DNA from: Chionoecetes opilio
Taxonomy: Eukaryota; Arthropoda; Malacostraca; Decapoda; Majidae
Assembly: GCA_016584305.1 (NCBI GenBank)
Contig: JACEEZ010015203.1
Span: forward strand, 28,501 to 92,500
DNA length: 64,000 nt
Reading direction: 5' to 3'
Part shown: positions 11,335 through 23,544 of the stretch, piece by piece
Layout of the letters: each line of letters opens with the position of its first letter
Numbering within the stretch: position 1 is the stretch's first letter
Program-made: the position numbers and the translations under genes
The notes under the pieces: model-generated
Databases searched by the model: none
What the model was told of the DNA's origin: nothing
Seen by the model: the letters and a program-made list of their open reading frames with translations, nothing else

Positions 11335-12010
11335 ACCATTAGGGGAATTTTGATACAATTTTCCGTGAAGTCACAAAAAGGGTCGACCCCAAACCCGCTC
11401 CGTTCCGTACAATTTTACCTACCAATAAAAAGTTTATCAGTAAAAAAGGGAAATAATGTTATCTTCAAAAGGGTTTGGGTTCTTTTAAAAATTTTCATAA
11501 AAAAAAAAATGTAAAAACAAAAAAAAAGAAATGCCATATGGGACTTTAAAGGGAAAAAAAAATTAAAACTTAAACTTTTCGCCTTTTAATTTTTTGCAAA
11601 AAAAATTTTTTACATGGAGGAATACCCCAATAGATGGGGAAAATTTAATTAGCTTTCTTTGATAAAACCCTTTTTCTAAAAAAATTTTTAAATTTGGGCG
11701 GGCATGAAATAAATTAGCGGAAAATTTTAAAAAAAATAACATCATAAAATCGGGTATTTTTTCCCGATGATGGGGTTTATTTTTTTAGTTAACGCTAATT
11801 TATGTATTAAAAACTTTTATGTAATAAATAAAAGGGCCAAACCCAAACCTGGGGCCCCAAAGGAAGATAAAAAGCCTAAAGGCGAAAACAGGTGTGATAT
11901 TTTAAATATAAAAAATACTAATAAAAAAAATTTAAGGTGAAAAAAAAAGGTTTTTGTTTTCATCAAGCCCCCTTTAAACCGAATTTCAAAAAGAGCTCGC
12001 ACGGAAACGC
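11335..12010. mobile_element. Foldback-type repeat family F, copy 1 (poorly resolved)
   Basis: Contains CGCTCCGTTCCG, then TTTACCTACC and AAGTTTATCAGTAAAAA, the same string of landmarks as the foldback element at 31.5-32.3 kb. Interior landmarks (AAATGCCATATGGGACTTT; TTACATGGAGG) also correspond. Both arms are distorted by inflated homopolymers, so the limits are approximate. Confidence 0.5.
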
Positions 12011-15000
12011 CCTAATCCCCGGGGCCCGAAAAATGAGAGACTGAACCCGGGAAGCCCCCCAATTTTTAGGAAAAAAAAAAGTTAGCCGTGGAAGTGTCCC
12101 GAGGCCCCCCGGAAAAAAAGGGGGGGAACCCAATTTTCCAAATATCTTAGAAAAAAAAATTAGCTCCCGGGGAAAACGTTATGGAGTGCAAAAAAAAATA
12201 GATTTCAACGGGACCCCCCGTGGTATAAGTAAATTTTAAATTTCCATTGATAAAGGGCCCCAAAATTTAAAGGGTTTTTGTTTGGGGTCATTTTACCCAA
12301 AAAAAGAAATATTCCAGAAAAAAGGGGGAAAATGCATACATGCTTTTAAAAATTTCCTGCGAATAAGAAATTTCCCTTTTTTTCAAAAGTGGAATACAAA
12401 TTCCTGCAAAAAAACTTCCATCAAGAAAAAAACCAAAGTTAGACGGATAAAAGATAGATGTATGGGGGCATCAAAAAAGGCTGTGGTCATTAAACGAAAC
12501 AAGGGGCGCAAAATAAAAAAAACGGTTAATCTAAAAATCGCATTAGCAAAAAAGAAAGGATAAGGTTGGGGTTGATCCTTTGAGCTTAAAAAAAAAATTT
12601 TTATGTTTTTTGGGTTTCCAAAGGGTTTAAATATTTTCATATTTAAAAAATTGGGAAACCCCAATAAAGTAGTTTTTGACAATTTTTAAGTTTCCCAAAA
12701 AATTTTGGTCGAGTTATTTTTGTCCTACAGACGAAAAAATTGTTTCCCCAATCCCAAATTTGACTTTCTTGCGAAAAACAATAATAATTGTTCTATATAA
12801 TTTTTTTCCCAAAAACCCCGCCAGTTCCCCAAAAAACAGTTTTTAAGTTTTTTTTATAAAAAAAATTCCCTTTTGATACGGGAAAAAAATAAAAGCAGCA
12901 AAGTTGTAGGTTTTTTACAAAAATGCCAAAAAAAAAGTTTTGGAAAGGCAACTGTTTTGCAACTGCACAACCCTAACCCACATTTTACACACCCTTTTTA
13001 AAAGTAAAAGTATTACATACACAAAAAGGGGGGGTTTTGTAAATTGCAGTACCCGATGGATGGAAATTTGGGTTTTAGGTCAGGGTTTTGCCGTGGACCG
13101 AAATGTGATCCCGGGGGAATTTGGGGCCAAAAGCGGTTTATGTTTAAAAAGGCATCTATAGGGTTTTGTAGACAGAAAAAATTGGGGGGCAATTTAACTT
13201 TTGGGGAATTTTTTTTTTGAGGGGGGGTTAAAGGGGGGTACCGTCATTTTGCAGTTTTTCGCCGGAAAGAAAGCGCTAATATTGAATTTAAATATTTTAT
13301 TCCCTTTAAAAAATTAATAGGAAAAATTATGAAAAAAAAAAAAGGGGTCTTCTCAATCATTCATTTTTTGTTTCCAAAAAATTTTGTTTATATCCGGGGA
13401 AAAATTATTTTGGGTTAAAAAAATTTTTTTGGGTTTTTTTTTTAAAATGCCCGGGGTCGGGAAACCAAGATACCGCCGTCTCGAACTAAACTAAGAATTT
13501 GTCAGCACCCGTAATAAAATATTCTAATTAAAGGGAGGGGGAAAAAAAATAAAATCACCCAAAAAAATGCATTACCGTAAATTTAAAAATATTCAGCAGT
13601 CATTTTTTCGTTGAGAAAAAAATTCCAAAAAAATCGAAATCGTTTTGAATCCCAGTCCAATTTCTTTCCCTTTAAACAATTGTGGGCTAGGCTAAAATAT
13701 TAAACCGTTTTTTTCTTTTTTTTCCGTGATGATTTCCAAAAAAACTATATGTGCCCACACCATATTTATCTTTAATGCTCGAAAGGGTGCTGGTATAATT
13801 TTAAAATAGATAAATTTTTATGTTTTCCAGATATGCCCCTTATGAAAAAGGTTTTACCCTTTTGAAGCGGGTGTTGAGATTAAAAATTTAAAGGACGTGA
13901 AATGGGAAATCACCTCCCCCTGCATTTATTTCGATAAAGGCAAGCGGAAGGGTACAAACCCTTTTTACAGAATGTTACATTTAGATTCTAAATTGGGAAA
14001 ATTTAAAAAACTTTTGCCGAAAAAGCGAGCACCGTAGGAGAAACGCAGTATGCAACCCCTGGCGAAAATCTGTCAAAGTTGTTGAATTTATACGGGGAAA
14101 AAATCCCCTTACCACAAAGACTGTTTCAAAATTGTAAATGCACAAAGGGATGCGGAGAGCCCAAAAAGAGATTTTTTTTGAAAAAAAATATCTATTTAAT
14201 CACAAATGCGGGGCCCGCTAAACTCGGGCCCTCCAAACCTTGGCCCCATGATGGGGGATTTTGTCAGACGGTTCCCCAGGTGTTTGGGCCCCCAAAGGAG
14301 GCCCAAAGACCAAAATCCTGTGCGTTTCTCGTGATAATCCGGGCCCGATGGGGGAGTTTCATCTTGTCCTGACAGTTTCGATGGGGGTTTTTGCAAAAAA
14401 GGAAAAACCCCCCGTGACGAAAAAGCCCAGAAAAAACCCGTCACTGTTGCATGAAGTTTGGTGATGCCCCCTGCCCTATGAAATGGGGATCACAAAAGAA
14501 TTTTACGAAAAGGTTGAACGCCAATGCTATTCCTTCAGAATTTTTATTGTAATGGGGTGATGATAATATCCCCCAAAACATATGTGGGACATTGAAAATT
14601 TTAAAAGGGAGTCAAATGTTCGCTCTGCTGGGCTTTCCCAAGTAGAATGATGTTAATGATGAGTTTCCCGTCCCAAATTTGACTGAAAAATTTGTTAGTT
14701 GGATAGCCCCCGAATTCAGACGGAAACCCCCCGGGGCGAAATTTAAATTTAAACCCCTAATAACGGGGCTATGAAAGAAAAAAACCCCGTTTCCCCAGCG
14801 GGGGGCCCGCAAAAAACCAGTGAAAACCCTAAACAGGGCGCGATGAAAAATTTCGCAATTTTTCCCAGGGAAACTTCTGCCCATCTCATGTAGACACCAA
14901 GTCCAGCCCCACAGAATTTCTTTGGGGGAAAAAGATTGCGAAGGATTTCTCTGGGAAATAACAAAGGGGGTTTTTTGTGTTCCCCCGATACAGCAAATGC

Positions 15001-16290
15001 AAAACATCATCATCAGTCAGAATATGTCCAATCACAATCACGAGGAAGCTGAAAAAGATTTCCCCCTTCATGCCCTCGAAAGCCCGCAAAACAAGGAAAG
15101 TCAACGCGAGACATTTATGGTGGTCCCCAGACACCCGGTGTTTTTTGTTGTTGATTTGATCTTGTTGGGCCCAAACCCCACCCTCCCAGGGGCAATTTAA
15201 AAAATTTAATGGGAGAGCCCCAAGTTCTTTCCGGGGCAATTGACATCAAAGAGAGGTGCACTGCGATTGGAACGGAGGAGGTTTAGAGGCTTTTAAGGAC
15301 TGCACAACTTCAAAGGCGCGGATTGGGGGGGAAAGTTTTCAGTCTATCGAAAAAAGCGTGGGGGAAAACCCAAATTCCGCAAATACCCGAGTAGCAAAAA
15401 TTAGCAAGGCCCTTTCCAGATCCCTTTTGGAAGGTTTAGACAGTGTTCCTGAAGCTGATGTTTTCAATGTCGAGACGTTTTGTCCGCCCGTGTATACTCC
15501 AGCCCAAAAAATTTGTGGGCAAAAATTGCCCGATCTTCGAGGAAACCGTCAAGGTCAAGGGGAAAATGGAGGGTGAAAAAAGCTTCCCCCGACGCGAAGC
15601 ACTCTGAAAAAACCCCACATACAACGTTTCCCAACCCTAAAAGCCCCAAAAAAGACAAAACCTTTCCAAAAAACCAAGGGCCCCAAAAAACCTGCTCCCC
15701 GAGGCCCCAAAGGATGGAAAACTAAAAGAAACAAAAACTTTTAACCAGTTTCAATGGTCTCGAAAAGCCAGACACGTGCAGTAAATTGAAAATTTTTTAG
15801 GTTTTGGACAAAAGGGAGTGCAAAGAGAAAGTGAAAATGTTTATGCCCTAAAAAACGCCCCCCGCCCCAGCCCCCAGCATTAGCAAATGCAACGACGGGA
15901 AAAAGGGGAAAGGAAATACAGTATTTTTGACGAAGATGACATGTAGCCAAACCGTAGCCAAATTTTAAAAAAGATTAGCAAAAGACCCCATAAGATTTAT
16001 TTAAAATTTTACATTCATTTTTTCTATTTTTAGTATTTAATTTGATGTTTAGGGAGTAATTACGGGGGGTTTAAAAAGGGGGTAGAATGTGTTTATGAAA
16101 TTTCAGAAAAGTATATTTTTTTTTTCTTTTATTGTTTTCAGTGTTTTGAAGTCAAAGTTTAATTTAATATTTTATGTTTTACATACAATTTGTCGTTTTT
16201 TTTTTTTCTATTAAAAATAAAATTATAAATATTAAAAATATATTAATATATATATATTATATAAATTTTATATAAATATAAAAATATAAT
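12011..16290. other. Low-quality stretch, nothing recognised
   Basis: Many interrupted frames, for example 14612-15576, but no domain can be named. The texture is that of the surrounding low-quality tract. Confidence 0.35.
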
Positions 16291-19200
16291 ATAGACATAC
16301 ACAATCAATCTTTTAAATATCATAGGCCCATATGCCAAATAATGTGCAAAAGAAAAAAAAAATTCCGACACCCAACTGGTGCTGAGGTTCGTTAAAATCT
16401 TCCCAGTCACGGAAGACTTATTTCTGATTGGATTTCTTTTCTGGGAAGAACAACTTCATAAAAAGTGGTTTCGTTACTATCATCCCATTAGGCCAAACAT
16501 TTATTTTTGTTAAAATATATTTAGTTAGAATTTTTTTTATAGTAGGAAAACAATCAAAGGTGCTGAAATGGAAAAAAATTTAACCCAGTTTAGAAAACGG
16601 CGGATATCGTGGTTCACCCAATTCCGGAAATTTTCAAAAAAACATATTTGTTAATCCAAAAAATAACTATTTCCCGTATCAACAAATATTTGGGGACATA
16701 AATGAAAAAAGGGAAAGAGGAAAAAACCAGAAATTTTTTTTATAATTTTCCCTTTTAATTTTAAGAAATAAAAAAAAGTTATAACAAAAATTAAAACGCT
16801 TTCATTTCGGGCGATAAACTGCGAAAGACAGTACCCCCCCTTTAAACCCCCCACAAAAACCCCAAAAACCCAAAAGTAAAAATTGCCACCCAAGTTTTTT
16901 TTAGTTTTTAAACACCTAAGATGGGGATTTAAAAAAATAAAATGCATTTGGCACGGGAATTCCCACGGGAGGGCACGGGTGAAGCTAAATACAAGCCCGT
17001 ATTTCAGAAAACCCAAGGTAGGGGTGGTTTATTTTTTTTTTAAAGGCCCAATAAAAATCATATAATCATAAATATCCCCTAAAAAATATACATGGGGGGG
17101 TTTCCAAAAGCCCCAATTTTTTTGGGAAAAACATCCCAATGACCCCACTGGCCAACAAAACTTTTCACCAGGGCGGCCCCAGACAAAACCCCCCTGGTTT
17201 TGGGCCCGGGGGATTTTAAGAGGTTTTAATTTTAAAAAAAAATTGAAACCTTGGAAGCAGGGGTTTTTTGGAATATGGCACGAATTTTTGGCACAGAGAA
17301 GAAAACATGTGGGAGAATATTTTAAAAATTGACTTAGGCAAAAAATTCTTTAATAATGTAGTACTTTAATGGTTAAACTCCCAGCCCAAAATTGTTTGGT
17401 CAGAAAAAACCCCAAAAAATATTTTTAATAGGGAAGGGGGCCTTTTTTTTGAAAAAATTTTTTCATAGCAATTTTAACAGTCCTACAGTGAAAAATATCT
17501 TAAACCCCACAAAATTAACGAAAGATTTTTCCCAAACTTCCCTTTTTTCAAAATATTGTACTGATTTGGCCAAAAATTATTTTTGGGGAAAGACCTGGTT
17601 TTGTGCGACCTGTCGTCGTCTCATTACATTGGGCAGAAAAAAGCCTTTTTCGTAAAATTTCCCAAACAGTTCCCGTACCCAAAAAGCTTTCCAAACAAAT
17701 TTTTTACATGTTTTAAAGGGTCTTTTGGTTCCCTACTTCATTCTTAAGACGTCACATCAAAGGGAAAATTGCTTTTAAAAAGGGCTAGTAAGGGTCCACA
17801 TAAGGGCCCGGCAAGTGGGTATTTGATAGAAAAGAAAACCCCAAGTTTAATTTTTCGTGCCCACTTTTCGATTTGGGGGGATTTGCAAAAAACCAAAAGG
17901 CAATGACTTTTTCCTTTGGGAAATTTTTCAGACTAAGGTTTAGTGTCTTTTTCGATTGTGAATGTCTTTGAATTTTAGATTAATTCCCGAAATAAAGAGA
18001 AAAAGACCCAATCTTGGGTGGTTTAAGAGATGTTTTAGCATTCTTTTGTATTTTGGTTTTGGGAAAAAAAAGTGCTGTAAAAGGGAAAATAAGTGTTGTA
18101 TTAGGGAAAAAGCTATATAATTTTTTATAGTAATGTAAATAGTGTAAAATTATAGGAAAAAAAAAAAAAGATGAGAGGAGGAAAAAATAAAATTTGGGAA
18201 AAGTAGGGTTTGGAAAAAATAAAAGGTTTTTCTCTCTTATTTCAAGACACGGTTTTGAAGGGAAAATGCGTGTTTATTTTTTTTGATTTTAGGTACATTT
18301 TTTTGTCTGTTTAGATATTTTTTTTACGTTTGGTTGGGTTTATGAGAATTTTTGACGGAAAAATGGGGTAAAAAAATTTTTTAAAGGGTGCGTGTGTTTT
18401 TAGAAAAAAAGGGAAAAAAAAAAGGGGTTTTTTTTTTTACTTTATTTTCAAGTAAGGTTTTAGAAATTTTTTGAGGTTTTTCAATGGAAATGTGGGAAAA
18501 GGGGAAAAGGGCATTTTTTCGAGGGCAGTAGAAAACAGAAAGGGTAAGATTAAGAATAAGATTCGAACCTGGTAGGAAGAGCCCCGTAGCCCCAAAAAGC
18601 CGGTTTTGGGGCAAACACGCGCACTTTTTTCCCCCTGGTATAACGAGGGCCCCCCAGTAGGAAATTTCGCTAACCTTCCCAAACTCGCATGCGCCAGAGG
18701 GGCGTGCTCCCTTGTGGAGGAAAGGGGCCATAGCAGCGCCCCTAGAGGGCCCATGTATTTCCTTTTTATTTTATCCCTCCAGCCCCCGGGGAGAGGGGAA
18801 GAGTTTTCCCCGGTCGTGCCCCACCCCCTGGCCGGAGGGATATTCTTTTCCCGGTCTCTCCCCTTTTCCGGCAGACCCCCTAGGGTTGGTAAGGTTTGAA
18901 AAAAAATTTTAAAAGGGGTTTTGGTTAGGGTTTTGGTTTGGCGCGTGCTATGGCATCGGTCGACCGAGAGCAGCCCTGGCCCCAAAGCGCCCGATTGGAA
19001 GGGTAGACGCATTATCCTACTGGACGCCCCCATTATTACCACACCCGGGATCAGGCGTCAAAATGATGCCCAAAACGCCCTTTTTCTACCAAAAAAATGG
19101 GGAAAAAGTTTTTCGTGTGACATGGCCCCCAAAGGGAAAAAAGGAAAATGTGTTATTTAAACCCCCCAGATGATTAGATAAATCAAGACAACTGAAACAC

Positions 19201-19550
19201 TAAACATTATAAGCGCCAGTGACACAGGGGATGAAAAAATAGGGAGGGAAAAGGAATTCCCTTTTTTCCCTTTAGGATGTTTGCTATGTAGAGTTTCGAG
19301 TTCAGCTTCATTTTGGTTTATTATATTTGTACTAAAAATATTTTTTGTTTTTTTAAATTTTTTTTTTTTTAAAAAAATAAATTAACATGGAAATTTGGGG
19401 TCAAAATATTTTATATAATTATATTATATTTTTAAAATTTTATTTTGAGGGGATGTGATGGGTTACAGAAAAGTTAATTGTTTTTTGTTTTTATCAGTGT
19501 TATGAATTTTGTCTGAAATTCATGTTTTTTAAAAATTGGGTTTTTTTATT
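16290..19550 (-). repeat. 3.26-kb tandem repeat R, copy 1
   Basis: Starts at ACATACACAATCA and runs to the same motif near 19555, where copy 2 begins, giving a period of about 3.26 kb. The left part aligns with 19.55-20.77 and 40.54-41.69 kb, the middle with 27.44-28.08 and 41.69-42.47 kb, and the right with 28.08-29.17 kb. The minus strand of the unit carries the decayed hAT-like transposase best seen at 41.25-42.1 kb. This copy lies in the low-quality tract and is the most distorted. Confidence 0.7.
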
Positions 19551-20774
19551 ATATAAACATACACAATCATTTTCGTCTAAAATCAACATAGTAAGGGCCC
19601 AAATAATGAGCAAAAGAAAAAAAAAATTCGGGCCATAAAATGGTGCGGGGGGTTGTTAAAATTTCTAGGGCGGAAAGAATTATTTCTGCATTGGTACATC
19701 GGGGAAAAAACATAAATTCATAAAATAGGGCCGTTACTATCATCGATTAGGCCTTTGCATTTATTTATTGTACAAAATTTTAGTTAGAATTTTTTTATTA
19801 TAGGGGACAATCAAAAGGGGCTGAAATGGACAAAAACTTAAACCCAGTTCCCGAGACCCGGCAATATCGTGGTTCCCGATTTTGCATGTAAAAAATAAAT
19901 TTGTTAATCCATCAATAATTATTCCAGATATCAACTAAATATTTGGTACATAAATGAATGATGATATGAGGAAAACACCAGATTTTTTTCATAATTTTCC
20001 GATTAATATTTTAAGAAATAAAAATAGTTATAACAATATTAGCGCTTTCATTTCGGGCGATAAACTGCGAAATGACAGTACCCCCGTTTAAGCCCCCCAC
20101 AAAAACCCAAATTCCCAAAAGTAAAGTTGCCACCCAAGTTTTTCAGTTTATTAACACCCTATAGATGGCATTTAAACAATAAAATCGCATTTGGCACGCA
20201 ATTCCCACGGCATGACACGGTGAAGCTGACTACAAGCTGTATTGCAGAAATTCAAGGTAGGCTCGGGTAATTTTTTTTTTTAAGGCAAGTAACAATCATA
20301 TAATCATACATATCATATAATCATATACATGGGTTGGGTTACTAAATGCCAATTTTGTGAAATACATCTCCAATGCACCCCACTGGTCTAACAATCTTTT
20401 CACACATGTCTGCACAGACAACCACCTGGTTTGGCCTGGAGGATTTTATGAGGTTCAATATAAAAAAAAATTGAAACTCTTGGAATGCATGTTGATATGG
20501 CACGCATTTGATGCACAGAGATGAATCATGTGGCATGAATATTTGACAATTGACTTAGGCAAATATTCTTTAATAATGTAGCTACTGAATGGTTAGCTCC
20601 CAGCATCACATTGTTAGTGTCAGAACAAAACCCAACAATATTATTAATATGAATGGGTTTTTTTTTTTTATATGAAACATTCTTTCATAGCATTGAACAG
20701 TCTTACAGCTGAACTATCATTAACCTCTATCAAATATACGAAAGAGTTTTCAATCTTCCCTTTCTCAAAATATT
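19551..20774 (-). repeat. Tandem repeat R, copy 2, left part
   Basis: The sequence from 19950 on is nearly identical to 40.9-41.69 kb, while 19551-19940 is distorted. The minus strand encodes remnants such as EFQFFFILNLIKSSRPNQ and the segment ending IEVNDSSAVRLFNAM, both found in copy 3. Copy 2 is interrupted after CAAAATATT at 20774 by the LINE insertion and resumes at 27433. Confidence 0.8.
20761..20774 (+). repeat. Target-site duplication, left
   Basis: TTTCTCAAAATATT, matching TTTCCAAAATATT at 27433-27445 apart from one indel. The uninterrupted copy 3 (41.69 kb) has this sequence once. Confidence 0.8.
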
Positions 20775-21486
20775 CCCCGCTGTGGGGAGTCACCTTGTCG
20801 TGGTGGCGGGGCTTGAAGCGTGGTCGACGGCGCCACCTACTCTGGCGGCCTGCCTGCCATTGTTGGGTTCGGTGGCCGTCGGCCTCGTGGACCAAGCGCT
20901 CCCCCTTCGTCACTGGGAGGTGGAGCCTTCCGGTGATGTCGTCTTTATGCTTCCTCCCCCTTTCTCTCCTTTCTTAGGGCGATTCTAGGCCCGGTGGGGA
21001 CCCTTCTCTCCGTCTCACGCTTCTTCTTCCTTTTATACTTCACGCTCCGCTCCCCACGTGTTTTGCCGTGCGTGGCATCCTGTAAAATTCCCCGCGCGCC
21101 CCTCTATCTGGAAGTTGAGTCCACCGCGGGGCGGGTTGTAGTTCCCTTTCGGTGGGCAACCACGCTTCTTGGTAGGGGGTTGGGGTAAGACGGGAGGTCC
21201 AGTGTGGCCCCGCTGGATCAATCGGCTGGTCATGCTTTGGGGCTGGGGCCCAAAGCGGAGGCTGCCTGGTGGGCACCGCATCGGTCCCGCGGCTGCCACC
21301 ACACACTGGGCAACCGAAGCGTTACTTCCCCGCTACCCCTGGAGCTGTTGGGTGAGGCCCTTCCCCAACAGACAGCTTCCCCTCGTTGGCTCCGTGGTGG
21401 GTGGGGGGCGTGGGGGAGTGAAGTAATTTTTGTTTATGTATAAAACAAAAAAATTTACCCCGGCCTGCCTCTCTCCCTGACGTCCG

Positions 21487-22610
21487 TTGTCCTCGACTTC
21501 TCCCATTGAATCCTCTCACATTGCCATTTCTGGCCCCTTTTCCAGGCCCGACGTGGCACGAAGCGGAGGGCCCCGGGCCCCTTCCTCCTCCTCAGTTCCC
21601 CGGTCTGGCGGTCCCCGCATCAAGGGACGCAGACAGGGATTGAGAGACGAGCCTGGCCCTCGGGGCACTTCTACGTTGGACACCTTGCTTCTGTCCAACG
21701 TGTCCCAGGCCCTTTTGTCATACAGAGCATTACATGATATTTTAAAGGCTTATGGTGTGGTTCGCCGCACCCGCTTATTTATGATGACAATGGAAAAATC
21801 AAATAGGTGCTACATAAATTTTGCTGCGGCAGATGATGTTCCCTCTGCTTATGAGGAAGCCACAAAGATGGAAATTGGAGCGAGACATTACAGAGCCGAA
21901 CTCATTCGCTCCGTAAATGTTGGAGACGGCCCTGATGACTACATCCCCAACACTTTTGAGAAAACTACAACATCTATCCCCCTGTCCGCCACAGCCCTAC
22001 CCTTCTTGGTACGTGGCTTATTATAAGGGAAAGTGGGGGCAACTTTTTCCTTGCCGCGCGGTACTTAGAGAAAAAAATTTGGGAATGATCCCGGAAGGCA
22101 ACCTGAAAAAGTATGGCAGGGGGGTTCTAATCCGAGCCAAAGCCCTTTACTCAGGCTCGGATGCTCTTCCACATGCCTATCACCGAAGAACACTTTTTCG
22201 ATACCATCAAACCTCATCCAAAGTTCAATACCAGAAAAGGGCGTAGTCTACAACTACGACCTCTTTGAGTTTTCGGAGGCAGAAATACTAAACATGTGCC
22301 CGGAAAAAGTTCAACAGGTCTATTAAGGGTCAGAGGAAGAAAAAACATGATCATTATAACTTTCAAAGGATCAAGTCTCCCCGATTCCATCAGGATCGGT
22401 CCCCAGTCTCTCAGGAAAAAAAGCCTTATCGACCGCCCTAGGGAGTGCTATGAGTGCTACAGCTTTGGGCACGGCAAAAAATTTTGTAAATCCCCTCCTC
22501 GCTGTGGTCGATGCTCGGCGTTGGGTTCCCATGCCACAGCTGACTGTACGCCCAACTCCCTACTGCTTCCACTGCCGTGCTGATCCCCACCGAGTTCCCC
22601 GACAATGTGG
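21487..22610 (+). pseudogene. LINE L1a ORF1, RNA-binding protein with CCHC zinc knuckles
   Basis: ORF1 of I/Jockey-group LINEs coats the element RNA. The first frame (21487-22026) has a Ser/Pro/Arg-rich N-terminus, then an RRM-like segment (LSYRALHDILKAYGVV; later CYINFAAADDV). After frameshifts, 22440-22600 encodes CYECYSFGHGKKFC (CX2CX4HX4C), then CGRCSALGSHATADC, then in another frame CFHCRADPHRVPRQC. Three tandem knuckles are the hallmark of this group. The frame opens with a non-ATG codon in the segment listed, so the true start is not resolved. At least two indels separate the RRM-like part from the knuckles. Confidence 0.8.
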
Positions 22611-23544
22611 GACTTATAATTAGAAGAAGACATCCTTTATTTGGCCAACTCCCAATTTATCAGTTTTGGGGAGCGCCAGAAGAGAACTTTCCCATAGACA
22701 AGCAGGCGGGGGGGGAAAGGGCGGGAACCTACGCATCCGCGATGGCTGCTGCTTCTTCTAAGACGCCTAATCAGCCTCCGCAGTTCCACCACCACATTCT
22801 CTTAAACCTAACCCATCCATCCCAATGAAGAATAAGTTCTCGCTACTGCCGTGTGATTCTGTGGAGTCTGCTGACTCCTCTCATAATGAGCCCCCAACCA
22901 CCTCTCGTGTAGTGCATGCCGCCACAGGGGAAAAATGACAACAGTGACTCCTCCTCTAAGAGGCTCCCAAAACCCACCCTAATAAAGAGTCTCAGAAGCG
23001 AACTCGCAGTTCCAATTGAGTCCTTAGACTCAGTGGGGGTTCCTCCGGCTAAAATATAAATTTGCTGAGCGGGAGAGGATGGACTTGCGTAAAGATACAC
23101 CTCTGATGGGTGTGGGAGTACTGACGTGACTCTAAAAATCACTGCCCCTGTTACCACCCCTGAAGCGGCTAGCGCACTCAGTCAACAGCACGCTGATGGC
23201 GAAGGGGGTCTCAAAAACATATGGACACCCCAAGTAGTTGATAGCCATGCTGAAAACGCAATCTTCAAGACCCTCGTCGGGAGCTATCAGTAAACCTAGA
23301 AGTGGTAAATCTTCGTTAGTAAATCTGCATTTTTGGGGGGACATACGGTCTCTACTACTGCCGTGGGTCCTCGTATGAGAACCCCGATTTCACCGCCGGA
23401 TGTACGCAAGCGCCAACCGACATCTGGGAATGTACAGAAAAGTAGTTTACCAATCTTCTACAACACAGAAAAAAATGCTGGGCTTTCAAATGGCGCAGCG
23501 TCTACAAGCCGTAAGGCTTCGCATAAAACTTCACGCACGAAATA

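Larger units (their letters stand above)
7700..19940. other. Tract of inflated homopolymers, probable poor consensus
   Basis: From about 7.7 kb the sequence is filled with runs such as GGGG, CCCC and AAAAAAA next to each other, at a density absent from 0-7 kb and 33-64 kb. Where a repeat copy in this tract can be compared with a clean copy, mixed-base words have become runs: the clean CACGCAATTCCCACGGC (41138 region) appears as CACGGGAATTCCCACGGG (16950 region). ORFs reported inside the tract are therefore untrustworthy. The same texture recurs patchily in 20.8-32.1 kb. Confidence 0.7.

Noticed and set aside
18550..18620. tRNA-like segment on the minus strand (GGTTCGAATCT box B)
   Set aside because: Box B is degenerate in the cleaner copy at about 28.4 kb and no cloverleaf can be drawn.
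18437..19042. 201-codon minus-strand frame in repeat R copy 1
   Set aside because: The corresponding part of copy 2 (28.1-28.8 kb) does not keep the frame.
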